Source of the DNA: an uncultured Woeseiaceae bacterium
GTDB taxonomy: Bacteria > Pseudomonadota > Gammaproteobacteria > Steroidobacterales > Woeseiaceae
DNA length: 64,000 nt
Direction of reading: 5' to 3'
Assembly: GCA_945787845.1 (NCBI GenBank)
Contig: CALZJH010000001.1
Location: 248,001-312,000 of the forward strand
Position numbers and translations under genes: made by a program. Of the stretch, positions 1 through 8,544 are shown piece by piece. Numbering within the stretch: position 1 is the stretch's first letter; each line of letters begins with the position of its first letter. The notes beneath the pieces were generated by a model. It did no database searches. It was given only the letters and a program-made list of their open reading frames with translations, and was not told the DNA's origin.

Positions 1-2648
1 AGCCCGGCCTGGTAAATGCTGTTGAACTGCGTGACCAGGATGATGGCCATGATGGCAAGGGCCATGAGCATTGCGCGCGCAAGAAAGTCCATGTCTTCCT
101 GCTGGTCTTCGGTGCTGCCTCGGAACGACCAGCTGACACGGGGATCAACGCCAAGAGACGGCACTTCCGCTTTTAATTCGCTCACAATGTCGTTAACCAG
201 TACGCCCGCTGCGACGTCGGCATCGATGGCCAGTGTGCGTCGCATATCGGTACGCTTGATCGTGCTGACTTTCTGCGCGGGCACACGCTCGATAAATGTA
301 CTGATCGGGACAAGACCCTGTGCGGTCGGAATCCTGAGTTCATCGATCTGCGAAAGGCTGCGGCTTGCGGCGGGATAGCGCACGCGAATATCGATTTCGT
401 CGTCGCTGTCATCCGGTCGGTATTCACCAATCTTGATGCCGTTTGTAACGAGCTGCACCATGGCACCAACCAGGGAAATGTCGGCCCCGAAGCGTGCGGC
501 TTCTGCACGGTCGACCTGGATCTGCCATTCGATCCCGGGCAACGGACGACTGTCCTCGATATTCACGATCGAGGCGTTGGCTTCCATGTGCGAACGCACG
601 CGGTCGACAGCATTGTCCAGTTGTTCGGGGAATCGCGACGAGAATTCGATGCGAATCGGCTTACCGAGGGGCGGCCCGGGATCCGGCTTTCGCGTTTCGA
701 TGCGGATGCCGACCAGGTCCTTGGTGCGCTCGCGTATCTCGGCCAGGATGTCGTCTGCCGGCCGTCGTTGGCTCCAGTCGACATAATTGAGCGTCAACGT
801 ACCGATCTGATCCTCGGCCCCCTGGTCGCTCGCACCGGTCTTGGCGTAGAGGAACTCGATCTCCGGCATGCCGAGCACGCGCTCCTCGACCTGGCCGACA
901 AGGTGGTCGCGCTCATCGGTCGAGAGATCGCCACGCGCACGAATGTCTACCATCCCGAACGGTTGCTCGACGTCGGGGAAATATTCGACGCCTTTGCCGA
1001 AGATGAAGAACGCTGCGTATACACCAATGAGAAGACCGGTCACAGCGGCGACGTTCAGCCATGGCCGTCGCAGCGTCCTTTTCAGGAACTGGATATAGCG
1101 CCCGGTGAGACCCGTGACCTCGTCGAGATCGCCTGTTTCTGCGGCCGCGAGATTGCGCCTGGCCTCTTCGGTGTTCGCACCAGTGCGGCCGAAGATCGCT
1201 CCCAGCGTCGGCACAAACAGCAGGGCCATAAACAACGACGCCGACAGAACTGCAATCAGCGTGATGGGCAGGTACTTCATGAATTCGCCGGACGTCCCGG
1301 GCCACAGGGCGAGTGGTACGAATGCGGCGAGCGTCGTGCAGGTTGAGGCAATAATCGGCAGAGACATGCGCACTGCTGCCCGCGAATAGGCGTCGTGCCT
1401 GGAATCGCCTTCAGCCATCCGGCGGTCGGCCATTTCGGTGACGACAATGGCGCCGTCCACGAGCATGCCGACAGCCATGATCAGCGCGAACAGCACCATC
1501 ATGTTGATCGTCACGCCGAATGACCCGATCAGGAGAATGCCCATCAGGAAGCTGCCGGGAATTGCGACCCCGACCAGCAGCGCAGAGCGGATTCCGAGAA
1601 TACCGATGATGACGACGAACACGAGCAGGACGGCGGCAATCACGTTGTTCTGCAGCTCGGACAACATGTCGTTCACATCTTTGGACTTGTCACGCGATGC
1701 AACGATCTCGATGTCCGCGGGCCAGTAGGCGCGCTCCTCGTCAATAATGGCATTGACCTCGGCGATCGTATCGATGACATTCGCGCGCGATCGCTGGATG
1801 ACCTCTATTGCAAGCGCGGACTTGCCGTTCAGGCGGGCAACGCTTTCGGCATCTTTGTACGTGCGTCTTACCTGCGCGATGTCTTTGAAATGCACCACGC
1901 GTTCGCCGACGGCCTTGATCGGCATGTTGAGAACATCCTCGGCACTTTCGAAAACACCAGGCACCTTGACCGGAAATCGGCCTTCGCTGGCATGCAGGGC
2001 ACCGGCTGCAACAAGACGATTATTACGACTGACGAACTGGATGATCTGCGCCTGATCGAGGCCGTAGCTTTCCATCGCCAGCGGATCGACCACGACTTCC
2101 ATGAGCTCTTCGCGGGTGCCAACGAGATTAACCTCGAGGACCCCGGTGAGCGCCTCCAGTTTCTCCTTCAGATTCCTGGCAATAGTGGTCAGTGTGCGCT
2201 CCGGCACGTCGCCCGCGAGATTGAGCACGAGCATCGGATCGAAGCGCGACATCTTGACTTCATGCACTGTCGGCTCATCGGTGTCCCCGGGCAGTTTCGC
2301 CTGCGCCTGGTCGACCTTTTCGCGCACATCCTGCAATGCCTGCTTGGTGTCGATGCCTGCGTCGAACTCGAGCTGCACATTCGCGCCGCCCTCATACGCT
2401 CTGGCGGTCATTTCCTTGACCCCCTCGATGGACCGCAGTTCCTGTTCCATCGGACGGACAAGCAGGCGCTCCGAGTCTTCGGGGGAAATGCCGTCATGCT
2501 CGACGCTGACGTATATGACCGGGATCTCGATGTCAGGCTCAGCTTCCTTCGGGATCGTGGTATAGGCGATAACGCCGCCAATCAGAACGACCAGCAACGA
2601 CAGCACGACGGTCCTTGACCGCCGCATCGCCAGATCGATCACGTTCAT
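1..2648 (-). CDS. RND efflux pump inner-membrane permease (HAE1/AcrB-like), 3' part missing
   Basis: Proton-driven multidrug or lipophile exporter subunit. About 882 residues are visible and the C-terminus lies beyond base 1 (family length about 1030). The N-terminal cytosolic stub and TM1 (MNVIDLAMRRSRTVVL) are followed by the porter domain, and a cluster of TM helices appears around residues 330-540. The proton-relay motif in TM4 reads VGMLVDGAIVVTE: the first Asp of the usual VDD pair is kept and the second is Gly. The ATG at 2648 overlaps the stop of the upstream adaptor gene as TAATG, so the two are translationally coupled. The outer-membrane channel gene is not in the window. Substrate cannot be told from sequence. 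Confidence 0.95.
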   Translation of the reverse strand, partial: MNVIDLAMRRSRTVVLSLLVVLIGGVIAYTTIPKEAEPDIEIPVIYVSVEHDGISPEDSERLLVRPMEQELRSIEGVKEMTARAYEGGANVQLEFDAGIDTKQALQDVREKVDQAQAKLPGDTDEPTVHEVKMSRFDPMLVLNLAGDVPERTLTTIARNLKEKLEALTGVLEVNLVGTREELMEVVVDPLAMESYGLDQAQIIQFVSRNNRLVAAGALHASEGRFPVKVPGVFESAEDVLNMPIKAVGERVVHFKDIAQVRRTYKDAESVARLNGKSALAIEVIQRSRANVIDTIAEVNAIIDEERAYWPADIEIVASRDKSKDVNDMLSELQNNVIAAVLLVFVVIIGILGIRSALLVGVAIPGSFLMGILLIGSFGVTINMMVLFALIMAVGMLVDGAIVVTEMADRRMAEGDSRHDAYSRAAVRMSLPIIASTCTTLAAFVPLALWPGTSGEFMKYLPITLIAVLSASLFMALLFVPTLGAIFGRTGANTEEARRNLAAAETGDLDEVTGLTGRYIQFLKRTLRRPWLNVAAVTGLLIGVYAAFFIFGKGVEYFPDVEQPFGMVDIRARGDLSTDERDHLVGQVEERVLGMPEIEFLYAKTGASDQGAEDQIGTLTLNYVDWSQRRPADDILAEIRERTKDLVGIRIETRKPDPGPPLGKPIRIEFSSRFPEQLDNAVDRVRSHMEANASIVNIEDSRPLPGIEWQIQVDRAEAARFGADISLVGAMVQLVTNGIKIGEYRPDDSDDEIDIRVRYPAASRSLSQIDELRIPTAQGLVPISTFIERVPAQKVSTIKRTDMRRTLAIDADVAAGVLVNDIVSELKAEVPSLGVDPRVSWSFRGSTEDQQEDMDFLARAMLMALAIMAIILVTQFNSIYQAG

Positions 2649-3775
2649 TAGTCGCCGTCCTCCGGCCCTTTGATGGCAACGGCTGTTTCGGCATCGCTCT
2701 CAGGCACCGCGTCGACGGTGGCGCCATTGGTAACGTAGCCCTGGCCAACGGTAATAATCGTTGCCGTCACGGGGAGCCCCGCAAGCCAGACGCCATTGCT
2801 CGTAGACAGAGCCACATCGGCGACGACAAACTCGACCTCACCGCGATCATTGATAATCTTGATGCCGACATTGCCGGCGTCGTCGAGCGTCAGCAGCGAA
2901 GGCGACACCCGATGCGCGAATACGGCTTCGGCCGGAATACGCAGCTCGGCTGTGCCACCGGCGCGGAGCATGCCGTCCGCATTGTCGACTTCAAGCTCGA
3001 CCGCGAACGTGCGGGTTGCTTCGTCGGCGACAGGTGCAACGAAGCGAATCCGGCCACGCACCGTTTCTCCAGTGGCGAGTCGGGCCTCAGCCGGGTCGCC
3101 GACGTTGACGTATTTCGCGTCGAACTCGGACAGGTTGGCACTGACGATGATTTTGCGATTGTCGACATAGGTCGCTATAGGGTCGCCACGTTTCACGAAG
3201 TCGCCGATTTCGACCATGCGTGCCTGAAGCGCACCCGCAAAGGGTGCGCGAACTTCCATGTAGTCAAGGTCTAGCTCCGCCCGCGTTAGTTCGGCACGCG
3301 CCGTTTCAAGCAACGCGACAGACTCCTGCAGCTGCGCTTCCGAGACATAGCTGTCTGATTTCAGCCGCGACCTTGCATCGAATTCGACTTCGCGCTGCTT
3401 CAGTGTCGCCTGAGCCTGTGCGAGTCGCGCAGTACGATCGCGCTCGTCGAGTCGGACGATCAGATCACCGCGCTCAAGGCTTGCGCCCCGCTCGGCGCCG
3501 ACATACTCCACGCTGCCATCGGTCTCGGCAGCGAGGTTGACGATGCGTGACGGCGCCGTCTTGCCATTGATGACAACTGTGCGCATGACTTCCTCAGCGG
3601 ACTGCGTACGAACACGCACGGCATCCCTGGCCGTCGCTACGGAAGTTACGTCAGCGGCTTCCCCGGTCTCTTCGCTGCCGCCAATCTGTCCTGACAGCAA
3701 CCACAACGCGACAACAGCGATGATTCCGCCAGACAGGAGCCAGGATTTGTAACGCCTTAGTTTGCCCAATGCCAT
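2648..3775 (-). CDS. RND periplasmic adaptor (membrane fusion protein)
   Basis: MFP/HlyD-type adaptor of 375 aa that bridges the RND permease to an outer-membrane channel. One N-terminal TM anchor (residues about 10-27, SWLLSGGIIAVVALWLLSG) is followed by barrel-sandwich/lipoyl halves flanking an alpha-hairpin rich in Ala/Arg/Glu (about 90-150), then beta-barrel and membrane-proximal domains. I chose the ATG at 3775 because AAGGA lies about 10 nt upstream; an in-frame start 17 codons earlier would overlap padR. It sits between padR and the permease in one operon, so it is probably co-repressed by PadR. Confidence 0.93.
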   Translation of the reverse strand: MALGKLRRYKSWLLSGGIIAVVALWLLSGQIGGSEETGEAADVTSVATARDAVRVRTQSAEEVMRTVVINGKTAPSRIVNLAAETDGSVEYVGAERGASLERGDLIVRLDERDRTARLAQAQATLKQREVEFDARSRLKSDSYVSEAQLQESVALLETARAELTRAELDLDYMEVRAPFAGALQARMVEIGDFVKRGDPIATYVDNRKIIVSANLSEFDAKYVNVGDPAEARLATGETVRGRIRFVAPVADEATRTFAVELEVDNADGMLRAGGTAELRIPAEAVFAHRVSPSLLTLDDAGNVGIKIINDRGEVEFVVADVALSTSNGVWLAGLPVTATIITVGQGYVTNGATVDAVPESDAETAVAIKGPEDGD

Positions 3776-3791
3776 TTCCAAAGTTTCCTTA

Positions 3792-4340
3792 TTAGCCGAC
3801 AGCCGCTTCTGTTGCAGATTTCTCAACCAGCATGTGTCGGTTTTCTTGAATATAGTTTTCCATTGCCCGCGCTACAGCCTTACCGAATCCCAGCACGAAT
3901 TTTGCGCCCTGGGGCCAATCGCACAGGCCATCCTGTTCGATGCTCCGAAACAACGCCTGGTACTTCGCAATGTCCTCGAGGCGATGATCCAGCACCGCCT
4001 GGATATCGTCCTGCTCCATGAGATGTGCGAAACACATCGTCGCCAGGAATTCCGAGCGAATCTTGTGGCAGGGCTTTGTATTCTTCAGTGCATCGCGCAG
4101 AACCTGGCGGCCTTCATCGGTAATGCAATAGACCTTGCGGTCGGGTTTGCCCTCCTGCGGAATCTCCTCACACGTCAACAGGCCGTCTTCCGAGAGCCTG
4201 GAGAGGGCGGGATAGATCGACCCGTAGCCCGCGGCGAAGAAATGCGCGAAGGTCGACTGGAATTCTTTCTTGAGGTCATAGCCTGAGGCTGGGCCATCGG
4301 TCAGCATGCCGAGGCAGACAGTTTTGACATCCATTGCCAT
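3792..4340 (-). CDS. PadR-family transcriptional regulator
   Basis: Winged-helix repressor of 182 aa. The PadR N-terminal domain (residues 1-80) has the typical GYDLKKEFQ helix and the wing motif GYGSIYPALSRLSEDGLL, followed by PDRKVYCITDEGRQ. The C-terminal helical dimerisation domain (about 95-175) is of the Vir_act_alpha_C type. It is the first gene of the padR-MFP-RND operon, with 16 nt to the adaptor start. PadR proteins usually repress their own efflux operon and are released by phenolics or drugs; the palindrome at 4365-4403 is the likely operator. The start is uncertain among a GTG at 4343 and ATGs at 4340 and 4334. Confidence 0.92.
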   Translation of the reverse strand: MAMDVKTVCLGMLTDGPASGYDLKKEFQSTFAHFFAAGYGSIYPALSRLSEDGLLTCEEIPQEGKPDRKVYCITDEGRQVLRDALKNTKPCHKIRSEFLATMCFAHLMEQDDIQAVLDHRLEDIAKYQALFRSIEQDGLCDWPQGAKFVLGFGKAVARAMENYIQENRHMLVEKSATEAAVG

Positions 4341-4364
4341 CACATCCGGCGGCCCGGGGCCACC

Positions 4365-4403
4365 TATATATCGGGGCGATGCATAATATCAGCCCGATAT
4401 ATA
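4365..4403. promoter_or_regulatory. Inverted-repeat operator candidate upstream of padR
   Basis: An 11-bp perfect inverted repeat, TATATATCGGG (4365-4375) and CCCGATATATA (4393-4403), is separated by 17 nt. It begins 25 bp upstream of the padR start and is much more AT-rich than its surroundings. Position and symmetry fit an autoregulatory PadR site that may also contain the -10 region. The binding protein is inferred. Confidence 0.65.
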
Positions 4404-4465
4404 AAATCCAGTGATTTTCGGCCCGGACGTCGCAAAACGCCCGTTTTGTTACATCTCGTTACGAC

Positions 4466-5818
4466 TCAATGAAAATACTGGGCCATGAACGGGTTGAGCA
4501 GGCGGCCGTGGGGATCGAGCTGGCGGCGCATCTTGCGGAAGAAATCGAGGCGGCTGGTGTACATCTGCTTGCCGTACTCCGCGCGTATTGCCCTGGATTC
4601 GCTGAATATCGGCGTCCCTCCCCAGTTTTCGGCGAACTGGGCAAGATCGATAATGAAGTCCTCCCAGCCTTTTTCCTGGGTCGAGGTCGTCTGCAGTGCG
4701 ATTAGCGGTTCGTCGAATGACGGCGACAGGATCGAGGACACGTCCTGGCCGATACGATAGCCGACGGCTGGCAAGTCCGTTCGATAGCCCGACTGTTCGA
4801 GCGTATCGATGCAGAACTCCCGGTACGCTTTGATCACGACCGAGAAGTCGGACGCGGGAAAGCACCATGTGGACTTGAGCAGATTGCGAGGCTTGCGGCG
4901 CTTGCGCGCGCCGGTGGCTGTGACGTTGTTGCCATTGCGCACGAGGCGCGTATTGACAAGGCCGTGTGTTGCAGCGGTCAGGCTGTCCATCAGGCGATAT
5001 TTGACGGATGGAATCGGGAGTACGCGATTCAATGATTTGAAGACGTGCGGCAGCACGGTGCTTTCCCCCCAGTCCTTGATTTTCCACCCGGCGCCGTACG
5101 AGTTGCCCGGAGACGATTCGTAGCGGCGCAGGTCGAGGTAGACCCTGTCGATATGCGGCATGACATAGAACTTGAGGCCGACATCGCGTCTCGCCAGGCG
5201 GCTGGCCACGTCGGCAAATGTATCCACCGACAGGCTGCGATGGCTGGCGGAGAACGTTGCAATGGGACGAACGCGCAAACCTATTTCGTAAATGACCCCG
5301 AGCAGGCCGTAGCTGAGGCGAAACGCGTTCAGCAGGTGTTTCTGTTTCTCCGACACGGTCATCAGCTGCCCCGTGGCCGTCACCACTTTCAGGCTGATGA
5401 CCTGCGTCGACAGGTAGGCGGCCTGTTCGCCGATGCAGGCACCGATACACGGGGACGCGATTGCACCACCGACCGTGCGCTCCATCTGGTCATGGTTGCC
5501 GACCAGCTCGAGTCCCTGTTCGGCAAGTGCATTGACGAGGCTCCCCAGCCGCACCCCCGCCTCAACCTTTACCGTGTGGTTATAGGTATCGATATTAATA
5601 ATCCGGTCGAGACCAGAGGTATCGACAATCGTGCCGGAAGAGTTGGTGTTGCAGTCGGTGGATGCTGTTCCTGCACCACGAATGCGAATAGGTGTCGGCA
5701 CTTTGCTGGCAGGATCCAGGCAGCGCATTAGGTCCCTGAGGTTGGAGGGTTTGAATGTCTTGGTTGGGGCGGCGCGGACTACAAACCGGCCGGTGTCGCG
5801 AAATCTCGGGGATGCCAT
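4466..5818 (-). CDS. FAD-linked oxidoreductase, D-arabinono/L-gulono-lactone oxidase-like
   Basis: A 450-aa protein with a PCMH-type FAD-binding domain (residues about 20-190: RIRGAGTAS, then VEAGVRLGSLVNALAEQGLE and GGAIASPCIGACIG). A substrate/cap domain follows, and the aldonolactone-oxidase C-terminus LDPHGRLLNPFMAQYF is present. The family oxidises sugar 1,4-lactones or related polyols using O2 or another acceptor. No covalent-flavin His motif was identified with confidence. The ATG at 5818 is chosen because GGAGG lies 5 nt upstream; an ATG 8 codons earlier has no such site. The 5' leader carries a c-di-GMP-I riboswitch at 5889-5974, so expression probably responds to that messenger. It appears monocistronic. 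Confidence 0.85.
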   Translation of the reverse strand: MASPRFRDTGRFVVRAAPTKTFKPSNLRDLMRCLDPASKVPTPIRIRGAGTASTDCNTNSSGTIVDTSGLDRIINIDTYNHTVKVEAGVRLGSLVNALAEQGLELVGNHDQMERTVGGAIASPCIGACIGEQAAYLSTQVISLKVVTATGQLMTVSEKQKHLLNAFRLSYGLLGVIYEIGLRVRPIATFSASHRSLSVDTFADVASRLARRDVGLKFYVMPHIDRVYLDLRRYESSPGNSYGAGWKIKDWGESTVLPHVFKSLNRVLPIPSVKYRLMDSLTAATHGLVNTRLVRNGNNVTATGARKRRKPRNLLKSTWCFPASDFSVVIKAYREFCIDTLEQSGYRTDLPAVGYRIGQDVSSILSPSFDEPLIALQTTSTQEKGWEDFIIDLAQFAENWGGTPIFSESRAIRAEYGKQMYTSRLDFFRKMRRQLDPHGRLLNPFMAQYFH

Positions 5819-6107
5819 CAATGCCTCCAGTAGTGTCAACAAGTTGGCAAAGACACACAGGCTGCATCGGTGTAGCGATGAGAATTCGCGTTGGTAGCCC
5901 CGCTGTCCTGGGAAGATCCTTTAGACCGGAAGCTTTGCGACCCTGCCTTTCGACAGGTGTGCCTTTGTCAAACGATGCTTGATCCTTGCATATCAAAGCC
6001 GATCACGCAACGAACCAGTTCCGAGAGGCTGATTCTGTAAAATAAACCAGTCACATATGGTCGTTAGCGGTGGCATTTGCTTGTCACGACACAGGCGATC
6101 CTGAATC
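5819..6107. other. Divergent intergenic region with riboswitch leader
   Basis: 289 bp between the FAD oxidase (minus) and the PLD protein (plus). The riboswitch occupies 5889-5974. The remaining 5975-6107 is AT-richer and must hold both promoters, but I see no clear -35/-10 pair. Short open frames here lack ribosome sites and I do not call them genes. Confidence 0.6.
5889..5974 (-). ncRNA. Cyclic-di-GMP-I (GEMM) riboswitch
   Basis: On the minus strand, 70 nt ahead of the FAD-oxidase start, the conserved GEMM-I blocks appear in order: AAAGGCACACC; a stem CTGTC-GAAA-GGCAG with a GNRA tetraloop; GGGTCGCAAAGC; TTCCGGTCTAA (tetraloop receptor side); and GGACAGCGGGGCTACC. The closing helix P1 pairs CGTTTG (5969-5974) with CAACG (5889-5893) around one bulge. 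Between aptamer and gene there are two further hairpins (CATCG/CGATG, then GTGTC...GACAC just before the GGAGG ribosome site) and no U-run, so control of translation is more likely than termination. Family assignment rests on motif recognition (Rfam class RF01051 from memory), not on a covariance search. Confidence 0.9.
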
Positions 6108-7622
6108 ATGGCGCACATGGGGATGTTCTCGACATTGGTCGGCAGCCGGTTGCCGCCGAAATACCAGCGATTTTTCAAACTTCCCAAACGCCTTGAATCC
6201 TGGAAACCTGCAGCTACCGAGTCGACCGTCCTCGGCGTGGCCGCGTCGTCCTGGCTCGCCGCGAGGCAAGCCCGGTCAGCGGTTTATCGCCTCGACTCCG
6301 GCGCCGATGCGCTGGGCGCGCGCGTCGGGCTTATTGACCGCGCCGAGCAGTCCATCGACATCCAGAGTTACCTGATCAAAGACGACGTGGCGGGCAACCT
6401 GGTTGCCCTGCATCTCGCGCAGGCCGCCGACCGCGGTGTGCGCGTCAGACTGCTCATGGACGACGCGTTGACCGATGAAGTCGATGCCGGGCTCCTGTCG
6501 CTCGACGAGCACGAGAATATCGAAGTGCGCGTATTCAACCCGTTTCCACGCCGACGGTCGCGGCTCATCAGTCTCCTGGCGAACTTCAATATTCTCAATC
6601 GTCGCATGCACAACAAGTCCTTCACGGTGGATAACCAGGTGACGATCGTCGGCGGCCGCAATATTGCGGATGAGTATTACCAGACCGGTGGGAAGACCGA
6701 GTTTATTGATGAGGACCTGCTGGCAATCGGTGCTGTTGTCGACGAAGTGTCGGACGGCTTTGATGAATACTGGAACTCGCCGGAAGCCATTCCGATGGAT
6801 GCTTTCAATACGCTGGTCGCGCACAGCAGCGTTGCGGAGTCGCTGGAAGAAGGGCGCCGGTATGTTGACGAGCATCGCGACCAGCCGTTCCTGATGAGCA
6901 TCAATGACGCGCTCGTCGACGACTTTGTGAGCGGCGATCTCGACCTCCTCGCGGCCGATGCACGGATCGTCCAGGATCATCCGGACAAAGTGCGTAACCT
7001 GATCCGCAGGCGGGACAGCGAAACCTCAGCGTATCTGCAGAAATTCGTCTCGGCGGCCGAGAAAGAGCTCATCGTCATTTCGCCGTATTTCGTGCCGCAG
7101 AAGCAGGGCGTCGATTTCTTTGCTGCATTGGTCAGGAAAGGGGTGCGCGTTGTCATCATCAGCAACTCGCTGGCGTCCACCAACCACTCCAGCGTGCACG
7201 CCGTGTATGCGCGATACCGCAAGCCCCTGTTACAGCAGGGCGTCGAGCTCTACGAGCTGCGGCCACGCTTCGAGGCGATGGCAACCGATACCAAGATAAC
7301 CCTGCATTCGAAGGTCGCGACCGTCGATCGTGAGCGGCTGTTTGTCGGCTCGTTCAACCTCGATCCGCGGTCACTCTATTTGAATACCGAAATGGGCATG
7401 GAGGTCCAGTCCCGGGACCTCGCGAGGTCGATGGCCACGAGCATCCTGGAAACGCTCCCGGACTTTGCGTACAAGCTGCGACTGTCGCCCAGGGGGAAAC
7501 TCCAGTGGTTGCTGCAGACCGCCAACGTTGAGGAGGTCATCACCACCGAGCCTCAAACGAGCCTGTGGCGGCGTTTCCTGACCAAGCTTATGAGCCTGCT
7601 GCCGATCGAAAGCCAGCTTTGA
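6108..7622 (+). CDS. Phospholipase D-like cardiolipin synthase (ClsC/YmdC type)
   Basis: A 504-aa PLD-superfamily enzyme with two HKD catalytic motifs: HNKSFTVDN (about residue 167) followed by GGRNIADEY, and HSKVATVDRERLFVGSFNLD (about residue 405). The two-HKD layout and the GGRNIADEYY and GSFNLDPRS signatures match bacterial cardiolipin synthases of the ClsC group, which condense phosphatidylglycerol with phosphatidylethanolamine at the inner membrane. There is no strong N-terminal TM segment, consistent with ClsC rather than ClsA. The start has alternatives at 6117 and 6123 because no strong ribosome site is visible. No partner like ymdB is adjacent. Confidence 0.87.
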   Translation: MAHMGMFSTLVGSRLPPKYQRFFKLPKRLESWKPAATESTVLGVAASSWLAARQARSAVYRLDSGADALGARVGLIDRAEQSIDIQSYLIKDDVAGNLVALHLAQAADRGVRVRLLMDDALTDEVDAGLLSLDEHENIEVRVFNPFPRRRSRLISLLANFNILNRRMHNKSFTVDNQVTIVGGRNIADEYYQTGGKTEFIDEDLLAIGAVVDEVSDGFDEYWNSPEAIPMDAFNTLVAHSSVAESLEEGRRYVDEHRDQPFLMSINDALVDDFVSGDLDLLAADARIVQDHPDKVRNLIRRRDSETSAYLQKFVSAAEKELIVISPYFVPQKQGVDFFAALVRKGVRVVIISNSLASTNHSSVHAVYARYRKPLLQQGVELYELRPRFEAMATDTKITLHSKVATVDRERLFVGSFNLDPRSLYLNTEMGMEVQSRDLARSMATSILETLPDFAYKLRLSPRGKLQWLLQTANVEEVITTEPQTSLWRRFLTKLMSLLPIESQL

Positions 7623-7686
7623 GCGCATATTTGAATAAGTCGCGGTGAATGGTCGACAATGGCCGGCCTGAATCGAGGAGTGAGCC

Positions 7687-8544
7687 ATGCGGTGGCGAGG
7701 TGGAAGACGCAGTACGAATATTGAAGACCGGCGTGGCGCACGCGCCGGGCCGAAGCTGCTGGGTGGCGGCATCGGCACGATCGTGCTGGTCCTCGTCGCA
7801 ATGTACTTCGGCGTCGATCCGACGCCCCTGTTGCAGGGTATGCAGGGCGCGGGCAGTGCGTCGTCAAGCGGCACGCGCCCGTCTGCGGAGGACCTGGAGA
7901 ACGATCCGCTGGCCGACATGGTGTCCGTGGTGGTGGCGGACACCGAGGATGTCTGGACGGAGATCTTTGCCCAACAGGGTCGCCGCTACGAGCCGCCGAC
8001 GCTGGTCATGTTTACGGGCGCGACCAACTCCGCGTGTGGGCTGGGCCAGGCGGCGATGGGCCCGTTCTATTGCCCGGCCGACAGGAAGGCATACATTGAC
8101 CTGAGCTTCTACGACCAGATGCGCTCGCAATTCAGGGCGCCCGGTGATTTTGCGCAGGCCTACGTTGTTGCTCATGAGATTGGACATCACGTACAGAACC
8201 TGCTCGGAATCTCCGGGCAGGTGCACCAGATGAAACAACGCGCGAGCGCGGCCGAGGCCAATGCACTATCGGTGCGACTCGAACTGCAGGCCGATTGTCT
8301 TGCGGGTGTCTGGGCGCTGCGCGCTGACAAGGCGCGCAATATCCTGGAAGCCGGCGATGTGGAGGAAGCCCTGAATGCGGCGAGCGCGATCGGTGACGAC
8401 ACACTTCAACGCCAGAGTCGCGGCACCGTTGTGCCGGAGTCGTTTACGCACGGAACGTCAGCACAACGCCAGCGCTGGTTCCGCCAGGGACTCGGCAGCG
8501 GGGACCCCGATACCTGTGACACGTTCAGTGTCGAACGTATCTAG
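7687..8544 (+). CDS. ypfJ: Neutral zinc metallopeptidase (YpfJ family)
   Basis: A 285-aa putative zinc metalloprotease. The N-terminus carries the family signature MRWRGGRRSTNIEDRRG, then one TM segment (about residues 28-42), a Gly/Ser-rich linker and the peptidase domain. The zinc motif is HEIGHH (about residue 163), with the further acidic ligand region LQADCLAGVWA downstream. CGLGQAAMGPFYCP is also typical of the family. GAGGAG lies 6 nt before the ATG. Its 3' end overlaps the next gene's proposed start by 29 nt. The physiological substrate is unknown in the family. Confidence 0.92.
   Translation: MRWRGGRRSTNIEDRRGARAGPKLLGGGIGTIVLVLVAMYFGVDPTPLLQGMQGAGSASSSGTRPSAEDLENDPLADMVSVVVADTEDVWTEIFAQQGRRYEPPTLVMFTGATNSACGLGQAAMGPFYCPADRKAYIDLSFYDQMRSQFRAPGDFAQAYVVAHEIGHHVQNLLGISGQVHQMKQRASAAEANALSVRLELQADCLAGVWALRADKARNILEAGDVEEALNAASAIGDDTLQRQSRGTVVPESFTHGTSAQRQRWFRQGLGSGDPDTCDTFSVERI

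Noticed and set aside
4449..5450. 333-codon minus-strand frame
   Set aside because: Different frame inside the FAD oxidase gene; Arg/Pro-rich with no motif.
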